NCBI RefSeq assembly: GCF_947507565.1
Contig: NC_089178.1
Location: 1,364,001 to 1,428,000, forward strand
Length of the DNA stretch: 64,000 nt
Direction of reading: 5' to 3'
Source: Oscarella lobularis
Taxonomy: Eukaryota > Porifera > Homoscleromorpha > Homosclerophorida > Oscarellidae
Made by a program: the position numbers and the translations under genes. The notes beneath the pieces are model-generated. The model had not been told where the DNA came from, did no database searches, and saw only the letters and a program-made list of their open reading frames with translations. Below are positions 32,640 to 44,600 of this stretch, piece after piece. The first letter of the stretch is position 1; every line of letters begins with the position of its first letter.

Positions 32640-32694
32640 ATCGACTAAAAATTTTTTATTTTTTGGTTAAGTGAGTTCAAATCTCACAGTCGAT
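32640..32694 (+). pseudogene. Collapsed mitochondrial tRNA-like remnant
   Basis: Acceptor-like ATCGACT and AGTCGAT pair perfectly and enclose an intact T arm (GTGAG-TTCAAAT-CTCAC), but the D and anticodon arms are replaced by an A/T-rich run. Probably a tRNA with an internal deletion; identity cannot be assigned without the anticodon. Confidence 0.5.
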
Positions 32695-32696
32695 AA

Positions 32697-33078
32697 ATGT
32701 CACATCAATATCATCCTTATCACTTAGTAGATCCAAACCCATGGCCCTATATAGGTGGTTGTGGAGCTTTATTTACTACTATTGGGGCTGTAATGTATTT
32801 TCATTATAATCAAGCTTGAGTAGTACTTTTAGGGTTAACTACATTAGGGTTTACAATGATCGTATGATGGCGAGATGTAATTAGAGAGTCTACTTTTCAA
32901 GGACATTAAATACAGCTGTTTTATTAAGTTCAGGGGCAACTGTAACTTGAGCTCATCAGGGTACTATTAGTGGTAAAAGAAAAGAAGCAATAATAGGGTT
33001 AACATTAACTGTATTATTAGATATATTATTTACAAGTTTACAAGCAATGGAGTATTATGAGGCTCCTTTTGCTATTAT
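32697..33078 (+). pseudogene. cox3: Nuclear copy of mitochondrial cox3 with internal deletion (NUMT)
   Basis: Cytochrome c oxidase subunit 3: begins HQYHPYHLVDPNPWPYIGG and runs to RDVIRESTFQGH, then jumps to LNTAVLLSSGATVTWAHQGT and continues to ALQAMEYYEAPFAI-like sequence (LQAMEYYEAPFAI). About 55 codons are missing at the junction near 32,910, and the sequence ends before the last third of the gene. TGA encodes Trp throughout. Confidence 0.9.
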
Positions 33079-33255
33079 AATTCTACAATGAGAGTACTTT
33101 GAGATACAATGAAAGGCCACTCCCAAAAAAACAATTTCGGAGATTAAAAAATTTTTCAAAAATTAAATACATTTTTTAATTGAGACTACGTTGTGTTTGT
33201 GTTTGAAATTGTGTTTCAAGATTCGAATAATTGTTTTTTTGCTTGATTTTTTTTG

Positions 33256-33501
33256 CTACGGTATCATGGGCTCGACCGGATTCGGCTTTTCCTTCAGCCA
33301 CACTTCGAAATCATTAACCATGCGGCTGATTTTGTCGGACAAGCCTGGCCACCAGACTGATTCTTGGGCACGAGATCTGCATTTGACGATCCCTAAGTGA
33401 CCCGAGTGAAGGCTCTCCAGCGTCTTTTGTCGGAGGCTGGGAGGAATGATGATTCTGGAACCACAAAGGAGTGTCATAGGACAATTTTTGGCCCTAAACA
33501 A
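33256..33501 (-). pseudogene. Gypsy-type integrase zinc-binding domain fragment
   Basis: Minus-strand remnant: SRIIIPPSLRQKTLESLHSG, HLGIVKCRSRAQESVWWPGL, typical of the H2C2 domain before a retroviral-type integrase core. The two zinc-binding Cys expected after the WWP block are replaced (NDFEVW where CxxC is usual), so even this domain is dead. Confidence 0.7.
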
Positions 33502-33600
33502 TTTTAAAAATTGTCCCAGGACAATTTTTGTCCCAGGACAGTTTTAAAAATTGTTCCAGGATAATTTTTGACCGTACACAGGAATGATGTATACGCTAGG
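33500..33600. repeat. Short tandem repeats of a GGACAATTTTT motif
   Basis: Four to five imperfect copies of CCAGGACAATTTTT in direct and inverted order. No coding capacity. Confidence 0.6.
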
Positions 33601-33683
33601 TCCCTTTATCCCAAGGGCTTCCCAACGCGGGGCCCCCTCATCCCTATTTTATAATAATGTATTAATTATGAAGAAGACATGAA

Positions 33684-33751
<68 letters not shown>
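33684..33751. repeat. ATG/GAT trinucleotide microsatellite
   Basis: Over 20 copies of GAT in a row. Confidence 0.95.
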
Positions 33752-34350
33752 AATGATAATGACATTGATGACATAGGGGCGGTTAGCGAGAGTGCGGCAC
33801 GTGTTTACCTCAAGTGTAGGACCCCTAAAGCTTGGTGGATGCTTCCTATCATCTATATCTCTTTTAGCAGCCTAAGTGCACCACTGCCTTTCCCTATCCT
33901 ATATTCTTCCCTATCCTATTCATGACGCAAGCCCATTCGCCGGAACAGGGTGCGTCATTGCGAGCGGCTCGAAACTACAATTAGGGTTAGTGCACTAAAA
34001 AACAATAGACATTTTATATTCTCCAAAAAAGAGACCTTTTATATACAAGAGCGTATGAAATCACATTCGTGACATCAAAATGAATGTGATGTTATGAAGG
34101 CGCTTCTGAAGTGTGATTAGTAAAGTTTGATTCTGACGTCGGGATATACGGACAGGCAGACTTTCGATTTGAGCAATCATATTCAAGAGACCGCACCAGG
34201 AATTACAAAACCGTAGATTTGCAAAGCAAAACAACTGGAAAAAGTATGGATATTCGACATTCACAATTTCTTATAGTCGACATTTCGTTTTTTACGTCCA
34301 TTTGGAACAACCTAGTCATCCATTCGTTACTCGTTAATACTAACTTTTAT

Positions 34351-34421
34351 AGGTGTTGAAAGGATCGAACTTCCGACCATTGTGGTGTATACACAACACT
34401 CTACCACTGAGTTAAACACCT
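34351..34421 (-). tRNA. trnV: Mitochondrial-type tRNA-Val(UAC) copy (NUMT)
   Basis: Minus strand, 71 nt: acceptor AGGTGTT/AACACCT, D arm ACTC-AGTGGTA-GAGT, anticodon stem TTGTG/CACAA with loop TATACAC (anticodon TAC), T arm GGAAG-TTCGATC-CTTTC. The base before the anticodon is A where U is expected, which fits a decaying nuclear copy. It is isolated from the other mitochondrial pieces by nuclear sequence. Confidence 0.7.
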
Positions 34422-34508
34422 AATTTCTTGCACAGGTCCCATTAGGGGGGCCCAACGTATAACTAGTCTGTAAGCTCATTAGCTTGAGACTCTACTCAAT
34501 GTATATAC

Positions 34509-34880
34509 TTATCTAAAGAAACTGCTTCTACAACTATAGGCTTTGCGTCGTGCCGCCTGTGTCGTGGAATCGCATATTAGAGCTACGTTCAAAATCACTT
34601 TAAAGATATCCTCCTCTTTCGCGAATGGGTTTCTTACAGTGTTCTGATTGTGAAATGCATGTCTTCTCGCGTTTTGTTGATGCTGAGTTTGGGGGCCCCG
34701 ATATTGAAATCGCCTCCGATGAGAAGCGATTTGCAATTGAGAACCGGATTTAGAGCATCAATTCGGCTTTTCAGATCTACGATTTGATTTTTCCTTTTCG
34801 GTTTCACTACTATTTTATTTTTAGGGGGATGGAAAGCTCTAATGATGGAGTCAATTTTTAAAGGAAGTGTAGTATGATTT
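34509..34880 (-). pseudogene. Possible non-LTR retrotransposon endonuclease fragment
   Basis: Minus-strand frame with NCKSLLIGGDFNIGAPK, which resembles the GDFN motif of APE-type endonucleases in LINE elements. Only this motif supports the call; the rest is short and broken and overlaps the start of the nad1 copy. Confidence 0.35.
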
Positions 34881-35052
34881 GCAATTAAAGCAGCCTTAAT
34901 AATATTCTTATTCATCTGAGTTAGGGCATCTTTCCCTAGAATTCGATATGATCAATTAATGGCTCTACTTTGAAAATCATATTTACCCCTCAGTTTAGGC
35001 CTTGTTGTATTAGTGTCTAGCATTCTTATTGGGTTTAATGGTTTACCTCCCA
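34806..35052 (+). pseudogene. nad1: Nuclear copy of mitochondrial nad1, C-terminal part (NUMT)
   Basis: NADH dehydrogenase subunit 1 C-terminus: FKGSVVWFAIKAAL, LFIWVRASFPRIRYDQLMAL, YLPLSLGLVVLV and FNGLP, with TGA for Trp. It ends abruptly at the helicase pseudogene and lacks the first two thirds of the gene. Confidence 0.85.
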
Positions 35053-37035
35053 AAGTTGAAGCAACGCTTCGCGAAACTTCACTTGCGAAGCGCTGTTTCC
35101 GGACTGGCGCATGATCTGTCGAAGTTGTATGACGACGTCAAATGTCAAATACAACTGTCGGCCTCGATTGGTATTGACCCCTTTACAAGCTGTGCTGCTG
35201 TAGAGATGCGATTCGCCAATCGGAGGTAATTGACCCATGTCCCCAAATAGTATTACGGAGACTCCACCGAACGACATGTGAGCTCGGGCGTGAAACGCCT
35301 GGCATAGTCGTCGGTGAATAAGTGAAAGTTGTTGCCGTCCAACAATTGACATTTCGTCAATGATGAGATAGCGAACCCCATTGAATTTTTCCTGCAATTG
35401 CTGCAGAGACGGTCCGCTAAGATCATCAAAATTGCTCTTTTGCAATGGCAATCGCAAAAGAGATTAAAGCGTTTGCCCCCCAATGTTAAAGGCTGCTACT
35501 ACGGAGCAGAAAGCAAACATCGAGAGCCAAGTAGATAACACAGACACTTAATAAGGAATGACTTTCCGGTTCCTGCTGAACCGCAAACTGTCATTCTCAG
35601 TGGTCTGCATGAGTCGTCCGCTTTTCGAGGAGAAAAGCGGTGGTGAGTACGAACGATGTCGTACGCTAACTTCTGCTCACCTTTAAGCCGTTGAAAGTCG
35701 TTGCTCCCCGGCGCCGGCTCTTGCGGCGGCAGGCCCTTTTCAGAATCCTGGGTATTTTCAGCCAGTGAGTCTTCTTTTCGGCTGTCAGAGACGAACTTTG
35801 GTGCTTTTGAAAGTGGCGGGAACAGAGAAGAACTTGCAGACCAATTGTAATCCGCATAGTCTTTTCTATTAGCGTTCAACTTCAACTCTTCCATGCTTAG
35901 ATCTTCGTTGATGGCAGAAGAAGGAGAAAACAATTTAATCCAATCATCCTGATCAACGTCTTTTTTCTTGCTCTTTTGTGCCCTTGTCGTCACTTTCCTC
36001 CGACGCTTCATCAAAAGGCATTGTAAGTACTGCGTCGATGTCGTTCGAATTTCAATTTTGTTCAGCAAACTTTTACCGACAGTAAGCAGAAATCGCTTAT
36101 ACGAGTCGGTAGCAGACAGAACCTCTCCGTCGGCTGCCGTTGTCACATCGCTTAGCTGACGAAATGGCTTGTACTTCATCAGCTGGTTGTAGCAGTATTG
36201 CTCGTATTTTTCGGCATTCTTCGGATCGCGAGGTATTCGTAGGACAACGCGAACGACTGACGATTTGCCCCTTTTCCTCAGCTGTCCCTTTGAATTTTAA
36301 CTGTAATCCGAAACGTAATCAATGAGGCACAAATTTTGTGCCTCTGCGCTTCGCTTCATGTATTCTTCGACAGCTGTTGGAACGGTCGCACTTTCTTTTG
36401 ACGAACGCGCGCCTAGGTCAATTTCTCGCTTGTATTCCAAGTGCAACATCTTAAATTCGCGGGAAGCAGTGGTCGACCAGTTTGTCACCCATAATTAGAT
36501 GACACATTTACTGCTCCGAATAATCCAGTTCACCAATTGATTTCATTAGCAACTTGGACACAGCTTTTCGAGAAGGATCGCGCTTGTCAAGACAGTCCAC
36601 AATCATTTGGAATGTTTGTGCAAGCGTTTTTCATTGTGGCTCACTCTTTGTTGCGTACCTTACGACGTACTTTGGCAAGTCCATAAGCACTTACGCAAAC
36701 TTGCATATCAACGTTAGCTCTCCAACCATGAAGTTGTAAATGATTCGTGGGTCGTTTCGTTTTGTATCAGCCGAAGGCTCTAAGAGACTATAGAGACATA
36801 CTTTCAACTTCGTCTCATTCTGCAAAGCTTTTGGAAAGTGAAAGCAGCATACTTTAGTGCCATCGCCCAGATCTTTCAAGCAAGCTTTGCTCTCTGTATG
36901 CCTTTGAACGGTGGCAATGAGCCCCTCGTAATCCGTTTTGTGATCGATCATCCACATCGCGCCACCTCTGATGGCATGGATGATCACTCGGATGCACCTT
37001 GGGCATTTGACCATCACCTGCATCGTCGATAGAAG
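35047..37035 (-). pseudogene. Broken PIF1-type/Helitron-like helicase gene
   Basis: Minus strand in several frames. At 37,035-36,700 is a segment (CFHFPKALQNETKL, KRNDPRI) like the region before the Rep domain of Helitron proteins. At 36179-35499 is a frame with Walker A CGSAGTGKSFLIKCL. At 35457-35047 are Walker B YLIIDEMSIV and motif III ILFGDMGQLPPI. The HUH nuclease part is missing and the C-terminus is cut by the nad1 insert. It differs clearly from the Helitron at 59-64 kb, so it belongs to another family or a host PIF1-like gene. Confidence 0.65.
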
Positions 37036-37735
37036 GATTAGGCAAAAAAACGAATCATAGGCGAGCCAGCCCATCCCGCCGTGACGAGACGCCTCGCGCA
37101 CGAGAAGGCGCATGTATGCTAGCATGCCCGACACCCTTTCGGGCGCCGACTGCGAAACAATTGCGACGTATGTCGCGAAACACTGCACCCACGACGATAT
37201 CGATGAAATCTGACGCAGCTTGACTTTCGAATCCTTCGATGGAAACGGGTTGATCGATTCGCGACGCAGGAGCTCCAAATTGTTGGGCAATAGCTCCCCC
37301 ATGTCAACGAATGCGCCGTCTACGATGCGCTGGACGAGACGCCCCGGAAGGGCGAAATGCCGACGCCGTGAAAAAAGTGATCGGCCACACGCTTCTTCGC
37401 AGGCGGCTGCAGCGCTCCCGCGTCGCAGGAGCGAGCGAATTGGATGCGAGCGACTCGGCGAGCGTCCCCAGATTCGCGAGCGACGGCATCGCGCCGAGTG
37501 GATCCGCGCCACCGCTACACGGAGGAGCCGTCGACGACGAAAAACGAGTCAACAATTCAGTCACGATATTTTGGACGGCCGAAACGTCTTCACGAAGCGT
37601 CTCGACAGAGTTTTGCAGCGAAGCCGAATGATCCGACGCCGAATCCATTGCGAAACCACGAAGAAAGAACGAGAAAACAACGCAGTGAAAACCAGAGACT
37701 GACGCAAGCAGCGAGCGTGAAAGAGACGACGTCAC
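37036..37735 (-). pseudogene. DIRS-type element D, gag-like ORF1 fragment
   Basis: Minus-strand frames with GRLVQRIVDGAFVDMGELLP, NNLELLRRES, ISSWVQCFATYVA and GMLAYMRLLVREA, matching ORF1 of element C block by block. The N-terminal part around 37,700-37,400 includes a coiled-coil-like segment (SVETLREDVSAVQNIVTELL). It is fused at about 37,035 to helicase sequence; no RT follows. Confidence 0.7.
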
Positions 37736-37739
37736 AAAG

Positions 37740-38600
37740 GCCGCGGGCCAATTAGATACAAAAGGTCTCAGCCAATCATATCATTGTCGTGAGAGAAAGC
37801 CGATTAGAAGATTCTGCTAACGCACGTGACATCGAAAGCGGAAGTGCTAGTAAAAAACTAAAGAATGAAACATTGATGTTACGATCAGTAGGGCTTGAGA
37901 AAGAAAGTAGATCTAAGCAACTTTAGAAATGGCCGTTCAGTACACGGACCTTGAAGGACGTTACCTCTAAAGGATTAGGTAAGTGCCTAGGTTATTCTTT
38001 GGATGTTATTGGCTTTGTTTCTTTTGTTGTGGCTGGATGAAGACTCAGCGGTGCGACGAGGGACTTTTACATGGTCTTTTTTACTGTATGTGCTTCTGAT
38101 TTATTATAATCAAATAAAATCCTTTTTTTAAATTAAAGATGCCTAATTTTTAGTAGACGGGAAAACCAAGAGAGAGGGTGGTTGGCCAGAAATCTAAGAA
38201 ATTATATTGGTTCGGCAATTTGTTTAGGAATTGGGCGGAGTCTACGGATAAGACGGAAATCTTATGTGTGCTTTGCTGGCGTTACTTGTTGAGAAATATT
38301 TTACAGATTTTACTTGTCTAGTGTTCTTTCGCGTATACGTATCAACACATCATTGATTTTTTAGAGAGTATTCTTAATCTTTCGTGGCCCTTTGGGCCGT
38401 GTAGGGTAAACGGTTTTTCTCGTATTCTTCTTCAAAAGCGGTTTACCCTACCCGGACATACGGGCTCCCAACAAAAGGGGAGCAAGCTTATTTGCAGAGA
38501 AGAGCATCTAACGCGCGCTAGAAGATGGCTCTTGCACATGGCGAGAAAGCATTTATACGACTTATCGCAAAGTACAAGGGCGATTAAATGCAGCCTTGTG
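37740..38600. other. Non-coding stretch before the minisatellite
   Basis: No recognised gene or terminal repeats. AT content is moderate. It ends in a short pair of GCATTAAATGCA-like palindromic blocks around 38,583-38,625 at the edge of the minisatellite. Confidence 0.5.
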
Positions 38601-38615
38601 CCCCGGGTTGGCATT

Positions 38616-41600
38616 AAATGCATCGGGTTGACAAGGTTAACACGATGACCCCGTTGACCACGTTGACCAGGTTGACCCCGTTGACCCCGTTGACTCCGTT
38701 GACCAGGTTGACCCCGTTGACCCCGTTGACCCCGTTGACCAGGTGGACCCCGTTGACCAGGTTGACACCCGTTGACCCCGTTGACAAGGTTTACCCCGTT
38801 GACCACGTTGACCAGATTGACCCCGTTGACCACGTTGACCACGTGGACAAGGTTGACCACGTTGACCCCGTTGACCCCGTTGACCACGTTCACCAGATTG
38901 ACCCCGTTGACCACGTTGACCACGTGGACAAGGTTGACCACGTTGACCCCGTTGACCCCGTTGACCCCGTTGACCCCGTTGACCAGGTTGACCCCGTTAA
39001 CAAGGTGGACCCCGTTGACCAGGTTGACACCCGTTGACCCCGTTGACAAGGTTTACCCCGTTGACCACGTTGACCAGATTGACCCCGTTGACCACGTTGA
39101 CCACGTGGACAAGGTTGACCACGTTGACCCCGTTGACCCCGTTGACCCCGTTGACCAGATTTACCCCGTTGACCTCGTTGACCAGATTGACCCCGTTGAC
39201 CACGTTGACCAGGTTGACCAGGTTGACCCCGTTGACCACGTTGACCCCGTTAACCCCGTTGACCAGATTGACCCCGTTGACCCCGTTGACCCCGTTGACC
39301 CCGTTGACCCCGTTGACCAGATTGACCACGTTGACCCCGTTGACCAGATTGACCCCGTTGACCACGTTGACCAGGTTGACCCCGTTGACCCCGTTGACCC
39401 CGTTGACCAGATTGACCCCGTTGACCACGTTGACCACGTGGACAAGGTTGACCCCGTTGACCCCGTTGACCACGTTGACCCGGTTGACCCCGTTGACCAG
39501 GTTGACCAGGTTTACCCCGTTGACCAGGTTGACCCCGTTGACCCCGTTACCCCCGTTGACCACGTTGACCCCGTTGACCCCGTTGACCCGTTGCCCCCGT
39601 TGACCCGTTGCCCCCGTTGATTCCGTTGACGAGATTGACCCCGTTGACCCCGTTGACCAGATTGACCCCGTTGACCACGTTGACCAGGTTGACCCCGTTG
39701 ACCCCGTTGACCCCGTTGACAAGATTGACCCCGTTGACCACGTTGACCACGTGGACAAGGTTGACCCCGTTGACCCCTTTGACCCGGTTGACCCCGTTGA
39801 CACCGTTGACCCCGTTGACCACGTTGACCCCGTTGACCAGGTTGACCAGGTTGACCACGTTGACCCCGTTGACCAGATTGACTCCGTTGACCCCGTTGAC
39901 CCCGTCGACCAGATTGACCCCGTTGACCACGTTGACCACGTGGACAAGGTTGATCCCGTTGACCAGGTTTACCCCGTTGACCAGGTTGACCCCGTTGACC
40001 CCATTGACCCCGTTGACCACGTTGACCCCGTTGACCCCGTTGACCAGGTTGACCACGTTGACCCCGTTGACCAGATTGACCCCGTTGACCACGTTGACCA
40101 GGTTGACCCCGTTGACCCCGTTGACCCCGTTGACCAGATTGACTCCGTTGACCACGTTGACCATGTGGACAAGGTTGACCCCGTTGACCCCGTTGACCAC
40201 GTTGACCCCGTTGACCACGTTGACCAGGTTGATCCCGTTGACCTCGTTGACCCCGTTGACCAGATTGACCCCGTTGACCACGTATACCACGTGGACAAGG
40301 TTGATCCCGTTGACCAGGTTTACCCCGTTGACCAGGTTGACCCCGTTGACCCCATTGACCCCGTTGACCACGTTGACCCCGTTGACCCCGTTGACCAGGT
40401 TGACCACGTTGACCCCGTTGACCAGATTGACCCCGTTGACCACGTTGACCAGGTTGACCCCGTTGACCCCGTTGACCCCGTTGACCAGATTGACCCCGTT
40501 GACCACGTTGACCACGTGGACAAGGTTGACCCCGTTGACCCCGTTGACCACGTTGACCCCGTTGACCCCGTTGACCAGGTTGACCAGGTTTACCCCGTTG
40601 ACCAGGTTGACCCCGTTGACCCCGTTGACCCCGTTGACCAGGTTGACCCCGTTGACCCCGTTGACCCCGTTGACAAGATTGACCCCGTTGACCACGTTGA
40701 CCACGTGGACAAGGTTGACACCGTTGACCCCGTTGACCCCGTTGACCCCGTTGACCCCGTTGACCCCGTTAACCACGTTGACCCCGTTGACCACGTTGAC
40801 CAGGTTGACCACGTTGACCCCGTTGACCAGATTGACTCCGTTGACCCCGTTGACCCCGTCGACCAGATTGACCCCGTTGACCACGTTGACCACGTGGACA
40901 AGGTTGATCCCGTTGACCAGGTTTACCCCGTTGACCAGGTTGACCCCGTTGACCCCATTGACCCCGTTGACCACGTTGACCAGGTTGATCCCGTTGACCC
41001 CGTTGACCCCGTTGACCAGATTGACCCCGTTGACCACGTATACCACGTGGACAAGGTTGATCCCGTTGACCAGGTTTACCCCGTTGACCAGGTTGACCCC
41101 GTTGACCCCATTGACCTCGTTGACCACGTTGACCCCGTTGACCCCGTTGACCAGGTTGACCACGTTGACCCCGTTGACCAGATTGACCCCGTTGACCACG
41201 TTGACCAGGTTGACCCCGTTGACCCCGTTGACCCCGTTGACCAGATTGACCCCGTTGACCACGTTGACCACGTGGACAAGGTTGACCCCGTTGACCCCGT
41301 TGACCACGTTGACCCGGTTGACCCCGTTGACCAGGTTGACCAGGTTTACCCCGTTGACCAGGTTGACCCCGTTGACCCCGTTACCCCCGTTGACCACGTT
41401 GACCCCGTTGACCCCGTTGACCCGTTGCCCCCGTTGACCCGTTGCCCCCGTTGATTCCGTTGACGAGATTGACCCCGTTGACCCCGTTGACCAGATTGAC
41501 CCCGTTGACCACGTTGACCAGGTTGACCCCGTTGACCCCGTTGACCCCGTTGACCAGATTGACCCCGTTGACCACGTTGACCACGTGGACAAGGTTGACC

Positions 41601-44600
41601 CCGTTGACCCCGTTGACCACGTTGACCCGGTTGACCCCGTTGACCAGGTTGACCAGGTTTACCCCGTTGACCAGGTTGACCCCGTTGACCCCGTTACCCC
41701 CGTTGACCACGTTGACCCCGTTGACCCCGTTGACCCGTTGCCCCCGTTGACCCGTTGCCCCCGTTGATTCCGTTGACGAGATTGACCCCGTTGACCCCGT
41801 TGACCAGATTGACCCCGTTGACCACGTTGACCAGGTTGACCCCGTTGACCCCGTTGACCCCGTTGACAAGATTGACCCCGTTGACCACGTTGACCACGTG
41901 GACAAGGTTGACCCCGTTGACCCCGTTGACCCCGTTAACCACGTTGACCCCGTTGACCACGTTGACCAGGTTGACCACGTTGACCCCGTTGACCAGATTG
42001 ACTCCGTTGACCCCGTTGACCCCGTCGACCAGATTGACCCCGTTGACCACGTTGACCACGTGGACAAGGTTGATCCCGTTGACCAGGTTTACCCCGTTGA
42101 CCAGGTTGACCCCGTTGACCCCATTGACCCCGTTGACCACGTTGACCAGGTTGATCCCGTTGACCCCGTTGACCCCGTTGACCAGATTGACCCCGTTGAC
42201 CACGTATACCACGTGGACAAGGTTGATCCCGTTGACCAGGTTTACCCCGTTGACCAGGTTGACCCCGTTGACCCCATTGACCTCGTTGACCACGTTGACC
42301 CCGTTGACCCCGTTGACCAGGTTGACCACGTTGACCCCGTTGACCAGATTGACCCCGTTGACCACGTTGACCAGGTTGACCCCGTTGACCCCGTTGACCC
42401 CGTTGACCAGATTGACCCCGTTGACCACGTTGACCACGTGGACAAGGTTGACCCCGTTGACCCCGTTGACCACGTTGACCCGGTTGACCCCGTTGACCAG
42501 GTTGACCAGGTTTACCCCGTTGACCAGGTTGACCCCGTTGACCCCGTTACCCCCGTTGACCACGTTGACCCCGTTGACCCCGTTGACCCGTTGCCCCCGT
42601 TGACCCGTTGCCCCCGTTGATTCCGTTGACGAGATTGACCCCGTTGACCCCGTTGACCAGATTGACCCCGTTGACCACGTTGACCAGGTTGACCCCGTTG
42701 ACCCCGTTGACCCCGTTGACCAGATTGACCCCGTTGACCACGTTGACCACGTGGACAAGGTTGACCCCGTTGACCCCGTTGACCACGTTGACCCGGTTGA
42801 CCCCGTTGACCAGGTTGACCAGGTTTACCCCGTTGACCAGGTTGACCCCGTTGACCCCGTTACCCCCGTTGACCACGTTGACCCCGTTGACCCCGTTGAC
42901 CCGTTGCCCCCGTTGACCCGTTGCCCCCGTTGATTCCGTTGACGAGATTGACCCCGTTGACCCCGTTGACCAGATTGACCCCGTTGACCACGTTGACCAG
43001 GTTGACCCCGTTGACCCCGTTGACCCCGTTGACAAGATTGACCCCGTTGACCACGTTGACCACGTGGACAAGGTTGACCCCGTTGACCCCTTTGACCCCG
43101 TTGACCCCGTTGACACCGTTGACCCCGTTGACCACGTTGACCCCGTTGACCAGGTTGACCAGGTTGACCAGGTTGACCCCGTTGACCAGATTGACTCCGT
43201 TGACCCCGTTGACCCCGTCGACCAGATTGACCCCGTTGACCACGTTGACCACGTGGACAAGGTTGATCCCGTTGACCAGGTTTACCCCGTTGACCAGGTT
43301 GACCCCGTTGACCCCATTGACCCCGTTGACCACGTTGACCCCGTTGACCCCGTTGACCAGGTTGACCACGTTGACCCCGTTGACCAGATTGACCCCGTTG
43401 ACCATGTGGACAAGGTTGACCCCGTTGACCCCGTTGACCACGTTGACCCCGTTGACCACGTTGATCCCGTTGACCCCGTTGACCCCGTTGACCAGATTGA
43501 CCCCGTTGACCACGTATACCACGTGGACAAGGTTGATCCCGTTGACCAGGTTTACCCCGTTGACCAGGTTGACCCCGTTGACCCCATTGACCCCGTTGAC
43601 CACGTTGACCCCGTTGACCCCGTTGACCAGGTTGACCACGTTGACCCCGTTGACCAGATTGACCCCGTTGACCACGTTGACCAGGTTGACCCCGTTGACC
43701 CCGTTGACCCCGTTGACCAGATTGACCCCGTTGACCACGTTGACCACGTGGACAAGGTTGACCCCGTTGACCCCGTTGACCACGTTGACCCCGTTGACCC
43801 CGTTGACCAGGTTGACCAGGTTTACCCCGTTGACCAGGTTGACCCCGTTGACCCCGTTGACCCCGTTGACCAGGTTGACCCCGTTGACCCCGTTGACCCC
43901 GTTGACAAGATTGACCCCGTTGACCACGTTGACCACGTGGACAAGGTTGACCCCGTTGACCCCGTTGACCCCGTTGACCCCGTTGACCCCGTTGACCCCG
44001 TTAACCACGTTGACCCCGTTGACCACGTTGACCAGGTTGACCACGTTGACCCCGTTGACCAGATTGACTCCGTTGACCCCGTTGACCCCGTCGACCAGAT
44101 TGACCCCGTTGACCACGTTGACCACGTGGACAAGGTTGATCCCGTTGACCAGGTTTACCCCGTTGACCAGGTTGACCCCGTTGACCCCATTGACCCCGTT
44201 GACCACGTTGACCCCGTTGACCCCGTTGACCACGTTGACCAGGTTGATCCCGTTGACCCCGTTGACCCCGTTGACCAGATTGACCCCGTTGACCACGTAT
44301 ACCACGTGGACAAGGTTGATCCCGTTGACCAGGTTTACCCCGTTGACCAGGTTGACCCCGTTGACCCCATTGACCTCGTTGACCACGTTGACCCCGTTGA
44401 CCCCGTTGACCAGGTTGACCACGTTGACCCCGTTGACCAGATTGACCCCGTTGACCACGTTGACCAGGTTGACCCCGTTGACCCCGTTGACCCCGTTGAC
44501 CAGATTGACCCCGTTGACCACGTTGACCACGTGGACAAGGTTGACTCCGTTGACCCCGTTGACCACGTTGACCCGGTTGACCCCGTTGACCAGGTTGACC

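Noticed and set aside
31925-33078. A functional mitochondrial genome segment in the assembly
   Set aside because: Frameshift in atp6, a large deletion in cox3, and flanking nuclear exons and transposons show a nuclear insertion.
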